A stretch of DNA of 64,000 nucleotides. It comes from Flavobacteriales bacterium. Its GTDB lineage: Bacteria; Bacteroidota; Bacteroidia; Flavobacteriales_D; Sanyastnellaceae. The notes beneath the pieces were generated by a model, which saw nothing but the letters and a program-made list of their open reading frames with translations, was not told the DNA's origin and did not search any database. Positions 55,909 through 64,000 of the stretch are shown piece after piece. Made by a program: the position numbers and the translations under genes. The stretch covers positions 365,320-429,319 of the forward strand of contig JADKIZ010000002.1 of the NCBI GenBank assembly GCA_016722445.1, read 5' to 3'. Position 1 is the stretch's first letter, and every line of letters starts with the position of its first letter.

Positions 55909-56895
55909 CTAAAAAGAAGGACACGCTATTGTGCGCAACTTCTTCTTTTTCTGGCGACACTCGAAATTAATTCCAAGTGATACTTCGTGAGAACCACCTG
56001 TAGATGGCGTCAATTCTGATATTGTAACGTCGTAGCTGTATCCAAATCTCACTACCTCAGTTTGAATACCAATGGTAGCAATAAATGAATCGCGGTAAGT
56101 CTGTCCGAATAGCAAACCACGGAACCATACCCCGGCTACCAATGGACCCTTACTTACATACAGTCCGGTATTGAGCTGTTGAAACTCACCCTGACGACGA
56201 TAGAGAATGTTTGGCGAAAGTTTCGCATCAGCATCTCTATTTTTCTTTTCAATTGGGATGACCGCACCAATGTGTGCAGTGTATTTCATCGGAAGTCGAC
56301 TAGTACCAACAATCAGTGATTCGTTCGGTTCTGTGAGGTGATGCACCGCGAAACCACCATAGATTTTATCACTGAAACCCAGTACACCAGCAGAAAAATC
56401 GACCGCCTTCACTGTACCACCACGCTGTACGTCATTTGTATTGTAGATAAAACCTTTTCTCGGATCAATCATATCTCCGAAAGTAAGTTTGCTCCAGTCA
56501 AGCGATTTTTGCAGGTATGTAGCCTGCAAACCAGCTTTCACTGAAAATTTCCTTGAAATGGCTTGTTGATAGGAATAAATACCACTGAGTGTTGTTGTAT
56601 TTAAAGTTCCTTGTGCAGCCCTGTCATTCATTACGATCAAGCCCAAACCACCCTGAATAGTAGGGACGTGTTGGTCATAACTCGCACTAGTGGTCACAAA
56701 TGTTCCTGAAAGAGAGGGCCATTGATTGCGATAATTCATCACCAACCTGGGGCATCTTGCGGTACCTGCAAATGCAGGATTGAGGTAAAGCGGATTCGCA
56801 TAAAACTGCGTAAATTCAGGGTCTTGAGCCCTTAATTCCCCGGAATAACTCAGCAGAGCAACAACAGCAATCAGAAAGTAAATAGTTTTTCTCAT
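55909..56895 (-). CDS. PorP/SprF-family type IX secretion membrane protein
   Basis: From ATG 56895 the protein has 328 residues. A signal peptide (MRKTIYFLIAVVALLSYSGELRAQ) is followed by the family hallmark DPEFTQFYANPLYLNPAFAG and a beta-barrel pattern (FSAGVLGFSDKIYGGFAVHH, GYSYDVTISEL) ending in SLGINFECR. PorP/SprF proteins are outer-membrane parts of the T9SS or of its anchoring of specific cargo. Several copies usually occur in a genome, so I do not assign porP itself. It lies upstream of gldJ on the same strand (41 nt gap) and is divergent from porU. Confidence 0.9.
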   Translation of the reverse strand: MRKTIYFLIAVVALLSYSGELRAQDPEFTQFYANPLYLNPAFAGTARCPRLVMNYRNQWPSLSGTFVTTSASYDQHVPTIQGGLGLIVMNDRAAQGTLNTTTLSGIYSYQQAISRKFSVKAGLQATYLQKSLDWSKLTFGDMIDPRKGFIYNTNDVQRGGTVKAVDFSAGVLGFSDKIYGGFAVHHLTEPNESLIVGTSRLPMKYTAHIGAVIPIEKKNRDADAKLSPNILYRRQGEFQQLNTGLYVSKGPLVAGVWFRGLLFGQTYRDSFIATIGIQTEVVRFGYSYDVTISELTPSTGGSHEVSLGINFECRQKKKKLRTIACPSF

Positions 56896-56996
56896 CTGAA
56901 ACGATTTTCTTTTATAGGGTAAAAAAAGAATTAGCAATAGTACAACAAATTTGCCGGATAATAAATCCTGTTTGTCGCAATAAACAGACTAACACT

Positions 56997-59900
56997 ATGT
57001 TTAAGCCGTTGCTTCAACCCAAAAAAATTGTGATGTTACTTAGACTAAAACCACTGATAATCTGCATTTTCCTTGCTATTTACGCATTACCGGTAAAAGC
57101 TATTGAAACTGTTTTAATCAGTAAAAAGTTACAATGGAACGACCAGAATACCGGAAATTCACCCTCAGGAATCACTTCAGACTTCGAATTTTCACTGAGA
57201 AAAGACGATTCAGGTAATCTTCCATTGTTTGTCCACACTGAAGAGTTAAAAGAATATTCAACCATCTCCTCGATTACCTGGATCAACTCCAGCTCAGAAT
57301 CATTTGATCAACAGCTATTTAACCCAGACGATCAGACTTTGATTGGCTCGGATTGGAAAATCGAAGCACGAATCACAGAAGGCGGACGCACTCCATATCT
57401 CATTTTTTCGCTTCTACCTTTGAGAAAAACTGACCATTCCGGTTTCGAACGATTGCTTTCCTTCGAAATTGAGGTCCAAATTAACCCGACGCCTAAACCC
57501 AACCTTCGCTCGTTGACTTTTGCGGAACATTCACAATTGGCAACAGGCACTTGGTACAAAATCGCAACTGCCAAAGATGGAGTTTACAAGATTGATAAAA
57601 ACCTACTGACCCAATTGGGTGTAAATACAACCACTCTCAATCCCCAGAACATTAATATTTATGGAAACGGTGGAGAATTGTTGCCTGAACAAAACGACCA
57701 ACCTCGGCCGGATGACCTTCAAAAGTGCGCAATCACCATCGAAGGTGAATCTGATGGCGTTTTTAATGACGTCGATTTCATTCTTTTCTATGCTAAAGGT
57801 CCTGATTCATGGGACTTGGCCTATGATACTGCGGAAGGCAGAAGCAGATGGGTGCATGACAAACATTATTATTCCGATTCCGCATATTACTTCATCCGAA
57901 TTGATGACACTGATCCATTGAGAATTCAAAATGCCCCGCTAGCAACCGAAGCGGCCAATCACACTTGCACAACCTTTCAAGATTATATCTATTACGAAAA
58001 TGATATTTACAATTTAGGTCAATCAGGTCGGGAGTTTTTTGGAGACGAGTTCTATCTCAATTCCAGCGCTAGTTATAACCTCACGATTCCCAACATGGTG
58101 AGTTCTCAGCCCGCTATGTTCGAAACGCGTGTTGCTGTTCGCTCTCTGGATGGTCCAAGTAATTTCACAATCGAAGCTGGTGGCACATCTGTGGATACCT
58201 CACCTGTTACAAGTTCAGAAGCAGCGCTGGCCAATGTTGCCAGTGTATCTACCGTGAAATTTAGTGTGACACCCAGCGGAAATTTTTTAACTGCTAATTT
58301 TCTATTCAATAAATATAGCAACACTTCAGGTGTCCGCGGATACATTGACTACATCCGTTTGAACGCTACACGGTCTCTCCAGATGTCAGGTTCTCAAATG
58401 AAATTTAGAGATACTCTTTCAACAGGTCCTGGCATGATCACTTCCTATGAATTAGGTGCTGCAACAAATGGTATGCGTATTTGGGACATTACTGATTTTA
58501 TGCATCCTCAGGTGATCGGATATCAAACATCCGGAAGTGCAGCTACCTGGAAAATTGACAACAGCAGTTTACACGAATACATAGGCTTCAATAACTCTGG
58601 TTTTCTAACACCAACATCCATTGGTGCAGTTGTAAACCAAGATCTACATGCCTTAAACGATGTCGATTTAGTGATCATTGCCGCACCATTGTTCAAGGAC
58701 GTGGCGAACTCGATAGCTGAAATCCATGCCGCAGAAGGACATACAGTGGTAGTGACTGGACTGAATGAAATCTTCAATGAATTCTCGAGCGGAACTCCAG
58801 ACGTGATAGCGGTACGAATGCTGATGAAAATGTTGTATGACCGCGCTGCAGGTGATATAAACATCATGCCTCAAAACCTATTGCTGATCGGAGATGGAGA
58901 CTATCAAAAAAACAAAGGCACGGCATCGTTTCTCAACGAAAACATGATGGTCTTCGAATCAAGCGAATCGCTTAGCCCGGCTTTCACATATGTCAGCGAT
59001 GATTATTTCGTTTTCTTAGGCGATGATGACGACGGAAGTAACCTCAATATGCTGGACGCCGGGGTTGGAAGAATTCCGGCTACAGATCTGGTTGAAGCGC
59101 AAGGATATGTCGATAAAATACTCGCTTACATTTCTCAAAACACCCAGCAAGTCACCACCAATATTTGTGTAGACGATCAAGTTCAGTCAGCCTTTGGTTC
59201 TTGGCGAAATCTCTTGACCTTCATAGCTGATGATCAGGACGGCAGCGGAGATCCAACCGAACAAATTCACCTGGAGGACGCGGATTCATTATCCAATATC
59301 ATGAGAAGACGACATCCGGAATACGACATCGTAAAGATTTATATGGATGCGTACAAACAAGAATCAACGCCTGGAGGTGAGCGATATCCTGATGGTGAAT
59401 TGGCCATTAAAAATCGTGTACAGAATGGGTCTTTGATTGTATCATATCTCGGCCATGGCGGCGGAAGAGGTTGGGCGCATGAAAGGATTTTGGATTTGAA
59501 TTCCATCAATTCCTGGTCGAATAAATACAGGCTACCTGTATTTCTCACGGCCACTTGCGAACTTGCCAGATATGATGACCCATCATTCAATTCTGCGGGA
59601 GAACAAATCGTCATGAATCCAGACGGAGGAGCCATTGCCATGCTCACCACTACACGAATTGTATTCGCTGGATCCAATATGCAACTTGATCTCGCATTTT
59701 TCGATGTTGCATTGGAAGAAGAAAGCATCTCCAATCTGAATCTGGGAAAAATCAATATGCTTACAAAAAATGGAGTGGCCTTGGGAAACAGCAGCAAACC
59801 AAACTTTAGTCTGCTGGGTGATCCCATGTTGAAGATGACCTATCCCCTTTTCAATGTTGTAACCACTTCGATCAACAATATTGATATCGACAATTTTAAT

Positions 59901-60938
59901 GACACATTAAAAGCCTTACAGGAAGTAGAAATCAAAGGTTTTGTTGCAAGTAGTTCCGGCAATAAAATGACTGACTTCAACGGAATCATTTTCCCAACTG
60001 TTTATGATAAAATGACCCACGTTTACACCCAGAACAATGATTTCAATGGTGAAGATGGTGATGTTCAAGAGTATGATGTATTTAATAAAAATATTTTTAA
60101 AGGAAAAGCGAGTGTTGTTAACGGAGACTTCTCGTTCAGATTTGTTGTTCCGTTTGACATCAGTTACACTGTAGATACCGGAAGGGTGAGTTATTATGCC
60201 GTTTCTGGCAATATCGATGCACATGGTTACTGCGAAGAATTTGTAATAGGCTCTTCACTAGAAGGAGCACAGTTGAACACGATAGGCCCGGAAATAGAGC
60301 TATTCATGAATGACACCACCTTTGTTTCAGGAGGTGTTACGGATACTGAGCCAGTATTTGTTGCCGTATTGCGAGATGAAAATGGCATCAATACCGTGGG
60401 TAATGGAATCGGACATGATTTGATTGCCGTCTTAGACAGTGACAGTCAGAACCCGATAGTCCTCAACGAATATTACGAAACAGATCTGGACACTTATCAA
60501 TCAGGCAGAATTAACTACAAGATGCCTGAATTAGATGAAGGAAACCATACGATTTCATTAAAAGCATGGGACATACACAATAATTCATCCAATTCTTCGC
60601 TTGACTTCGTGGTTGCGGCTAGTAGTGAAATTGCTCTCGAGCATGTACTGAATTACCCAAATCCATTTACAACCCACACGGAATTTATGTTTGAACACAA
60701 CCAGGCATGTGTTGCGCTGGATGTCAGACTTCAGGTATTTACCGTTAGTGGCAAATTGGTTAAAACCATTGAACAAAAGGTCATGCAAAATGGATTCAGA
60801 TCAGATCCCATTGCATGGGATGGTACGGATGATTTTGGTGACAGAATTGGACGAGGAGTGTATGTATATAAACTCGAAGTTCGCAATGATTCAGGGGAAA
60901 CAGCAGAGCAATTTGAAAAGCTCGTGATCCTCAGATAA
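56997..60938 (+). CDS. porU: Type IX secretion sortase PorU (C25 peptidase)
   Basis: PorU is the cell-surface gingipain-like sortase that removes T9SS sorting domains and attaches cargo. The 1313-residue protein has a signal region (LKPLIICIFLAIYALPVKA) and a long N-terminal domain with TWYKIATAKDGVYKID and GEDDL-like contacts. The C25 domain has LIIAAPLF-type strands, the catalytic His region SYLGHGGGRGWAHERIL and the catalytic Cys in FLTATCELARYDDP. The C terminus has a FlgD-like/T9SS-tail fold (LNYPNPFTTHTEF, DDFGDRIGRGVYVYKLEV). The porV gene follows by 13 nt. Three T9SS type-A cargo genes lie in this same window, as potential substrates. Confidence 0.95.
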   Translation: MFKPLLQPKKIVMLLRLKPLIICIFLAIYALPVKAIETVLISKKLQWNDQNTGNSPSGITSDFEFSLRKDDSGNLPLFVHTEELKEYSTISSITWINSSSESFDQQLFNPDDQTLIGSDWKIEARITEGGRTPYLIFSLLPLRKTDHSGFERLLSFEIEVQINPTPKPNLRSLTFAEHSQLATGTWYKIATAKDGVYKIDKNLLTQLGVNTTTLNPQNINIYGNGGELLPEQNDQPRPDDLQKCAITIEGESDGVFNDVDFILFYAKGPDSWDLAYDTAEGRSRWVHDKHYYSDSAYYFIRIDDTDPLRIQNAPLATEAANHTCTTFQDYIYYENDIYNLGQSGREFFGDEFYLNSSASYNLTIPNMVSSQPAMFETRVAVRSLDGPSNFTIEAGGTSVDTSPVTSSEAALANVASVSTVKFSVTPSGNFLTANFLFNKYSNTSGVRGYIDYIRLNATRSLQMSGSQMKFRDTLSTGPGMITSYELGAATNGMRIWDITDFMHPQVIGYQTSGSAATWKIDNSSLHEYIGFNNSGFLTPTSIGAVVNQDLHALNDVDLVIIAAPLFKDVANSIAEIHAAEGHTVVVTGLNEIFNEFSSGTPDVIAVRMLMKMLYDRAAGDINIMPQNLLLIGDGDYQKNKGTASFLNENMMVFESSESLSPAFTYVSDDYFVFLGDDDDGSNLNMLDAGVGRIPATDLVEAQGYVDKILAYISQNTQQVTTNICVDDQVQSAFGSWRNLLTFIADDQDGSGDPTEQIHLEDADSLSNIMRRRHPEYDIVKIYMDAYKQESTPGGERYPDGELAIKNRVQNGSLIVSYLGHGGGRGWAHERILDLNSINSWSNKYRLPVFLTATCELARYDDPSFNSAGEQIVMNPDGGAIAMLTTTRIVFAGSNMQLDLAFFDVALEEESISNLNLGKINMLTKNGVALGNSSKPNFSLLGDPMLKMTYPLFNVVTTSINNIDIDNFNDTLKALQEVEIKGFVASSSGNKMTDFNGIIFPTVYDKMTHVYTQNNDFNGEDGDVQEYDVFNKNIFKGKASVVNGDFSFRFVVPFDISYTVDTGRVSYYAVSGNIDAHGYCEEFVIGSSLEGAQLNTIGPEIELFMNDTTFVSGGVTDTEPVFVAVLRDENGINTVGNGIGHDLIAVLDSDSQNPIVLNEYYETDLDTYQSGRINYKMPELDEGNHTISLKAWDIHNNSSNSSLDFVVAASSEIALEHVLNYPNPFTTHTEFMFEHNQACVALDVRLQVFTVSGKLVKTIEQKVMQNGFRSDPIAWDGTDDFGDRIGRGVYVYKLEVRNDSGETAEQFEKLVILR

Positions 60939-60990
60939 AACCTTATGATTAATGATACGTATATTTGCCTTCCCGTTGAAAAACAGAATC

Positions 60991-62229
60991 ATGTATAAAT
61001 ATAGTTTCCTGACTCTGAGTCTTTTACTCGGATTCCAATTCAGTCACGCCCAATTGGGGAATACTGGTGGCCAAGTGAGAAGTACCTGGCAATTGAACAC
61101 AATTACCACTGCTGTTCCATTTCTTCAGATTACTCCCGATTCAAGATCAGGAGCCATTGGTGATGCCGGTGTTGCGCTTAGTCCTGACGCCAATTCTACT
61201 TTTTGGAATCCAGCCAAACTTGCCTTTGTTGAAGAAGACATGGAATTCTCTTTGTCGTATTCACCTTGGCTAAGAAGATTGGTTAACGATATGAGTCTTG
61301 CCTATCTGTGCGGATATAAAAAACTGAGTAAAAACCAGACAGTTGGTGCTTCCCTGAGGTATTTCACCTTGGGAAATATTACCTTCACAGATGAAGTGGG
61401 TACTAACATCAGGGACTTTAAACCCAATGAATTTGCTATTGACGGATCATTCGGACAAAAATTCAGCGATAACTTCAGTGGTGGTATTGCACTCCGATAC
61501 ATCTACTCCAACCTTACCGGAGGTATGAATGTCGGAGGTGCGGATAGTAAACCTGGTCAATCTGTTGCAGCAGATGTTTCTTTGTTCTATACTAAACCCA
61601 GGTTGAAAATGGCAGGAAAAGACGCTACTTGGAATCTCGGACTGAATATTTCCAATATTGGTAACAAGATGCGTTATACCAATTCTGATAAACGCGATTT
61701 TATCCCAACCAATTTGAAACTTGGTACGGCGTATATGGTTGATTTGGATAAATACAATCAAATCGGGATGACTGTCGATTTCAATAAATTGCTAGTTCCA
61801 ACTCCTCCACGATACACGGCGGATGGTGATAGCCTGATTGCAGGTATGGATCCGAACGTGGGTACAGCAACAGGAATGGTTCAATCATTCTATGACGCCC
61901 CTGGTGATGTGGACAATGAAGGTAATCTCATTTCTGGAAGTGTTGTAAAAGAAGAAATCAGGGAAGTGAATATAGGTGGTGGTCTTGAATATTGGTACGA
62001 TCATCAGTTTGCATTTCGCTGTGGTTATTTCTATGAAAATTACACCAAAGGAAACAGACAGTTCATTACCCTTGGTGCAGGTTTGAAATATGAAGTTCTT
62101 ACCATTGATATGTCTTATCTGGTAAGTACCACTAATCAAAACCCATTGGCCAATACACTTCGCTTCTCACTCAGACTGGCACTCGGACAGGGTACTGGTA
62201 AAGCTGGTGATGAAGAACCTACCGAATAA
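60991..62229 (+). CDS. porV: Type IX secretion outer-membrane protein PorV
   Basis: PorV is an outer-membrane barrel that carries cargo from the translocon to PorU. From ATG 60991 it has 412 residues with a signal peptide (MYKYSFLTLSLLLGFQFSHAQ). The family motifs are TTAVPFLQITPDSRSGAIGDAGVA and STFWNPAKLAF. Alternating barrel strands run to the C terminus (LGAGLKYEVLTIDMSYLV, NTLRFSLRLAL). It follows porU by about 50 nt, and its stop overlaps the start of ispF (TAATG), so porU, porV, ispF and perhaps cdd form one transcript. Confidence 0.95.
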   Translation: MYKYSFLTLSLLLGFQFSHAQLGNTGGQVRSTWQLNTITTAVPFLQITPDSRSGAIGDAGVALSPDANSTFWNPAKLAFVEEDMEFSLSYSPWLRRLVNDMSLAYLCGYKKLSKNQTVGASLRYFTLGNITFTDEVGTNIRDFKPNEFAIDGSFGQKFSDNFSGGIALRYIYSNLTGGMNVGGADSKPGQSVAADVSLFYTKPRLKMAGKDATWNLGLNISNIGNKMRYTNSDKRDFIPTNLKLGTAYMVDLDKYNQIGMTVDFNKLLVPTPPRYTADGDSLIAGMDPNVGTATGMVQSFYDAPGDVDNEGNLISGSVVKEEIREVNIGGGLEYWYDHQFAFRCGYFYENYTKGNRQFITLGAGLKYEVLTIDMSYLVSTTNQNPLANTLRFSLRLALGQGTGKAGDEEPTE

Positions 62230-62720
62230 TGATACCATACCGAATCGGCTTCGGATTTGACGTTCACCAATTAAGTGAATCTCGTGAGCTGTGGCTAGGA
62301 GGTGTTCAAATCCCAGCGTTGAAAGGCGCAGTAGGCCATAGTGATGCCGATGTTCTTCTGCATGCTATTTGTGATGCCATTTTAGGAGCCGCCAATCTTG
62401 GCGATATCGGTAAACACTTTCCGGACACGAGTGCCGAATTTAAGAACATCGATTCTAAAATATTGCTCAAAAGGACATGCGATCTGATGAGAACCCATCA
62501 CTGGGAAATTGGGAATATCGATTCTACCCTTTGCCTAGAAAAACCCAAAATTCTTCCTTTTGTACCGGCTATGAAAGAAGCCATCTCAACGGTTGCTCAC
62601 ATTGAAACTTCCGTGATTTCTATCAAAGCCACCACCAATGAGAAAATGGGATTCATTGGCCGTGAAGAGGGTGTAACCGCATATGCTGTAGTCATGTTAT
62701 ATTCGACGGTTCCTTTATAG
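62229..62720 (+). CDS. ispF: 2-C-methyl-D-erythritol 2,4-cyclodiphosphate synthase
   Basis: IspF makes the cyclic diphosphate of the non-mevalonate isoprenoid pathway and works as a cytoplasmic trimer with zinc. The 163-residue protein has the zinc ligands in GFGFDVHQL, the motif GHSDADVLLHAICDA, the GDIGKHFPDT loop, and KATTNEKMGFIGREEG near the C terminus. All ligands are present and the length is normal. The start overlaps the porV stop (TAATGA), so translation is coupled to a secretion gene, with no functional link that I know. Confidence 0.97.
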   Translation: MIPYRIGFGFDVHQLSESRELWLGGVQIPALKGAVGHSDADVLLHAICDAILGAANLGDIGKHFPDTSAEFKNIDSKILLKRTCDLMRTHHWEIGNIDSTLCLEKPKILPFVPAMKEAISTVAHIETSVISIKATTNEKMGFIGREEGVTAYAVVMLYSTVPL

Positions 62721-62741
62721 GATCGCCAGCCATAACCAGCA

Positions 62742-63233
62742 ATGGAAAAATTCATCATTCACACTGAAGTATTCGCCTACGATCATCCGGACGAACTGGA
62801 TCCTAAGGAAGCTAAACTTCTTGAATCCGCTACCGAAGCGATGAGAAATGCGTATGCTCCATATAGTCGGTTTAAAGTTGGGGCAGCTTTGTTATTGGAA
62901 GATGGAAAAATCATCAAAGGAAATAATCAAGAAAACGCCGCGTACCCCAGTGGTTTGTGCGCAGAGCGCGTTGCCATATTCGCCTGTGGGGCAAATCACC
63001 CCGGTATGAAAATCGTGAGTATTGCCATCACTGCGGGTTCTCTGGATTTTGCGAGTGATCACCCCATTGCACCTTGCGGAGCCTGCCGACAAACAATGCT
63101 CGAGTACGAACTCAATCAGGACACACCCATTGCCGTGATTATGCGTGGCAGATCCGGCAAAATTTATCGCTGTGAAGGAATTAAACAACTCCTTCCCATC
63201 TTCTTCCATGAAGACGGATTGAAACTTAAATAA
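62742..63233 (+). CDS. cdd: Cytidine deaminase
   Basis: Cdd converts cytidine and deoxycytidine to uridine in pyrimidine salvage. The 163-residue homotetrameric-type enzyme has the substrate motif YAPYSRFKVGAALL, the zinc and proton-shuttle motif NAAYPSGLCAERVA (Cys and Glu), and the second zinc pair in APCGACRQTM. It begins 21 nt after ispF, so it is likely in the same operon as porU and porV. Uridine kinase elsewhere in the window acts in the same pathway. Confidence 0.96.
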   Translation: MEKFIIHTEVFAYDHPDELDPKEAKLLESATEAMRNAYAPYSRFKVGAALLLEDGKIIKGNNQENAAYPSGLCAERVAIFACGANHPGMKIVSIAITAGSLDFASDHPIAPCGACRQTMLEYELNQDTPIAVIMRGRSGKIYRCEGIKQLLPIFFHEDGLKLK

Positions 63234-63584
63234 AAATCACCAGCGATATTCACGTCTGTTTTGACACCAGCCTTCCTAGGTATTTTCAAGATCACAAGAA
63301 ATTATCTAAAGCCACTTTGCTCTTTCCTCAGGTCAACTTTTGACATCCCACTGATTTCTTTTTCCTTTTTGTGAAGACAAGGGCGAATGTGTTTTCCTGC
63401 AACTTTTCCATTTTTCTTACAACCAAAACTGCATTTTGTATAATGCGATGTGTATAGAGATTCTTCTTTGCCAATTGAAGCAGAATAACAGACTTGATTC
63501 GGAGATTGATTGGCCAAGATTCACTTTAATGGTTGAAGCACGAATATCAAAACAAGAACCATGTCCGAATATGAAGGATAAAAA
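63234..63584. other. Gap between cdd and the last secreted-protein gene
   Basis: I see no convincing gene. A minus-strand open frame (63302-63517, 71 codons from a TTG) is Cys- and Lys-rich but begins at a poor start and resembles nothing I know. The remaining DNA is T-rich on the plus strand, with no promoter box or structured RNA that I could support. Confidence 0.4.
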
Positions 63585-63614
63585 AAACGAGGCTGCCAAA
63601 TGGCAGCCTCGTTT
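63585..63614 (-). terminator. Terminator of the final secreted-protein gene
   Basis: A perfect 13-bp stem (63585-63597 with 63602-63614, loop AAAT on the plus strand) is followed on the minus strand by a run of T residues. Confidence 0.88.
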
Positions 63615-63634
63615 CAAGAATGTATTAGATCGAA

Positions 63635-64000
63635 TTAGTTATTTCCGCCGTTTCCGTTCACACCAGATCCACCTGGACAGATATCACCGTAGTGACCGAT
63701 AAATTCGATCAAGTCACTAACACCAACGATACCATTTCCATCGAAATCCCATGGGCAAGAACCACCACCTTCGATAATGCAAGAGCCATCATCGATGAGA
63801 GCAGCAGGATTGTAGTTTGTTGCAGTTTCATAAGTACAACCGAGGCAAGAAGTGTATTCACAAAGTGTGCAATCACTGATACCAGCAGTTGGATCATAGT
63901 TACAAGCAACAGGCTCAGTACAGCCAGGAGTGCAGTTAGCTCCTCCAACACTGAAGTCAGTACCAGTTGGGTCGTTGGCAACACCGCTCAAAGTACCGCC
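63635..64000 (-). CDS. Secreted protein with dockerin-like C terminus (cut by window edge)
   Basis: Only the last 121 codons are in the window; the frame is open to the edge, so the TTG near 63991 is not the real start. It contains two copies of a Cys-rich repeat of the GCTdPxAxNYdPxA type (GCTEPVACNYDPTAG and GCTYETATNYNPAALIDDGSC), which is common in secreted Bacteroidota proteins. It ends with a calcium-binding dockerin-like loop (CPWDFDGNGIVGVSDLIEFI) followed by GHYGDICPGGSGVNGNGGNN. The loop and the YGDICP motif match the tail of the HYR protein at 3.3 kb. There is no classical T9SS type-A tail. Confidence 0.82.
   Translation of the reverse strand, partial: GGTLSGVANDPTGTDFSVGGANCTPGCTEPVACNYDPTAGISDCTLCEYTSCLGCTYETATNYNPAALIDDGSCIIEGGGSCPWDFDGNGIVGVSDLIEFIGHYGDICPGGSGVNGNGGNN

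Noticed and set aside
63302..63517. 71-codon Cys- and Lys-rich open frame on the minus strand
   Set aside because: The start is TTG with a stop just upstream, nothing similar is known to me, and the Lys content follows from the T-rich plus strand.
1..64000. CRISPR arrays, tRNA or rRNA genes, prophage or transposons
   Set aside because: No repeat-spacer pattern, cloverleaf-like tRNA sequence, rRNA segment, transposase or phage structural protein was recognised on either strand.

Overview
The window is chromosomal DNA from a member of the Bacteroidota, most likely a Flavobacteriales-type gliding or T9SS-bearing bacterium. The evidence is a type IX secretion set (gldJ, a porP/sprF-family gene, porU, porV), three secreted proteins ending in T9SS type-A sorting domains, gldJ next to murF, and repeated promoter boxes of the Bacteroidota form TAnnTTTG (here often TAnnTTCG). 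No rRNA, tRNA, CRISPR array, insertion sequence or prophage gene was found. Genes are dense and mostly housekeeping.

Layout. 1-2.0 kb: end of mraY, then murD, closed by a strong terminator, so the usual dcw order is broken after murD. 2.0-6.3 kb: a membrane-anchored protein of unknown function, a cyclophilin, and a large secreted HYR/GEVED protein with a dockerin-like tail. 6.4-13.7 kb: a MacAB-like export operon (adaptor, ATPase, permease) facing a sigma-54 response regulator/histidine kinase pair. The shared intergenic region holds two matching 16-bp palindromes 22 bp apart and a sigma-54-like promoter. 13.8-16.3 kb: omega-amidase, methionine aminotransferase and inorganic pyrophosphatase. 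16.4-19.4 kb: purL and a WG-repeat protein. 19.9-25.4 kb: a T9SS-exported subtilase, a T9SS-exported PKD-repeat protein, and a strong candidate small RNA on the minus strand.

25.6-32.5 kb: dtd, recG, an SDR oxidoreductase, then a zinc-type locus (Fur/Zur regulator, TonB receptor, lipoprotein) with two 17-bp Zur-like operators. 32.5-40.2 kb: alaS, an M23 peptidase, a MerR regulator, rsgA, and a TonB receptor preceded by a TPP riboswitch. 40.1-47.4 kb: a minus-strand run of EamA transporter, ArsC/Spx-like protein, uridine kinase, VWA protein, GH3 protein, T9SS cargo and phosphopantetheinyl transferase. 47.6-54.1 kb: ahcY, a small membrane protein, a lipoprotein, a LuxE-like enzyme, an unlisted 33-codon gene, tyrS and murF. 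54.1-63.2 kb: gldJ, porP/sprF-like, porU, porV, ispF and cdd. 63.6-64 kb: the end of another secreted protein with a dockerin-like tail.

Two window-wide observations matter for readers. First, five otherwise intact genes (the export permease, the export adaptor, purL, the TPP-linked receptor and ahcY) are broken by single-base indels, nearly all in short homopolymers. purL also has an in-frame TGA in a conserved motif, and murD lacks a standard start codon. Sequence error is the simplest explanation, since most of the genes are expected to be important. Second, at least eight genes have a TAnnTTyG-like box only 4-8 nt upstream of the start codon, which predicts leaderless mRNAs.
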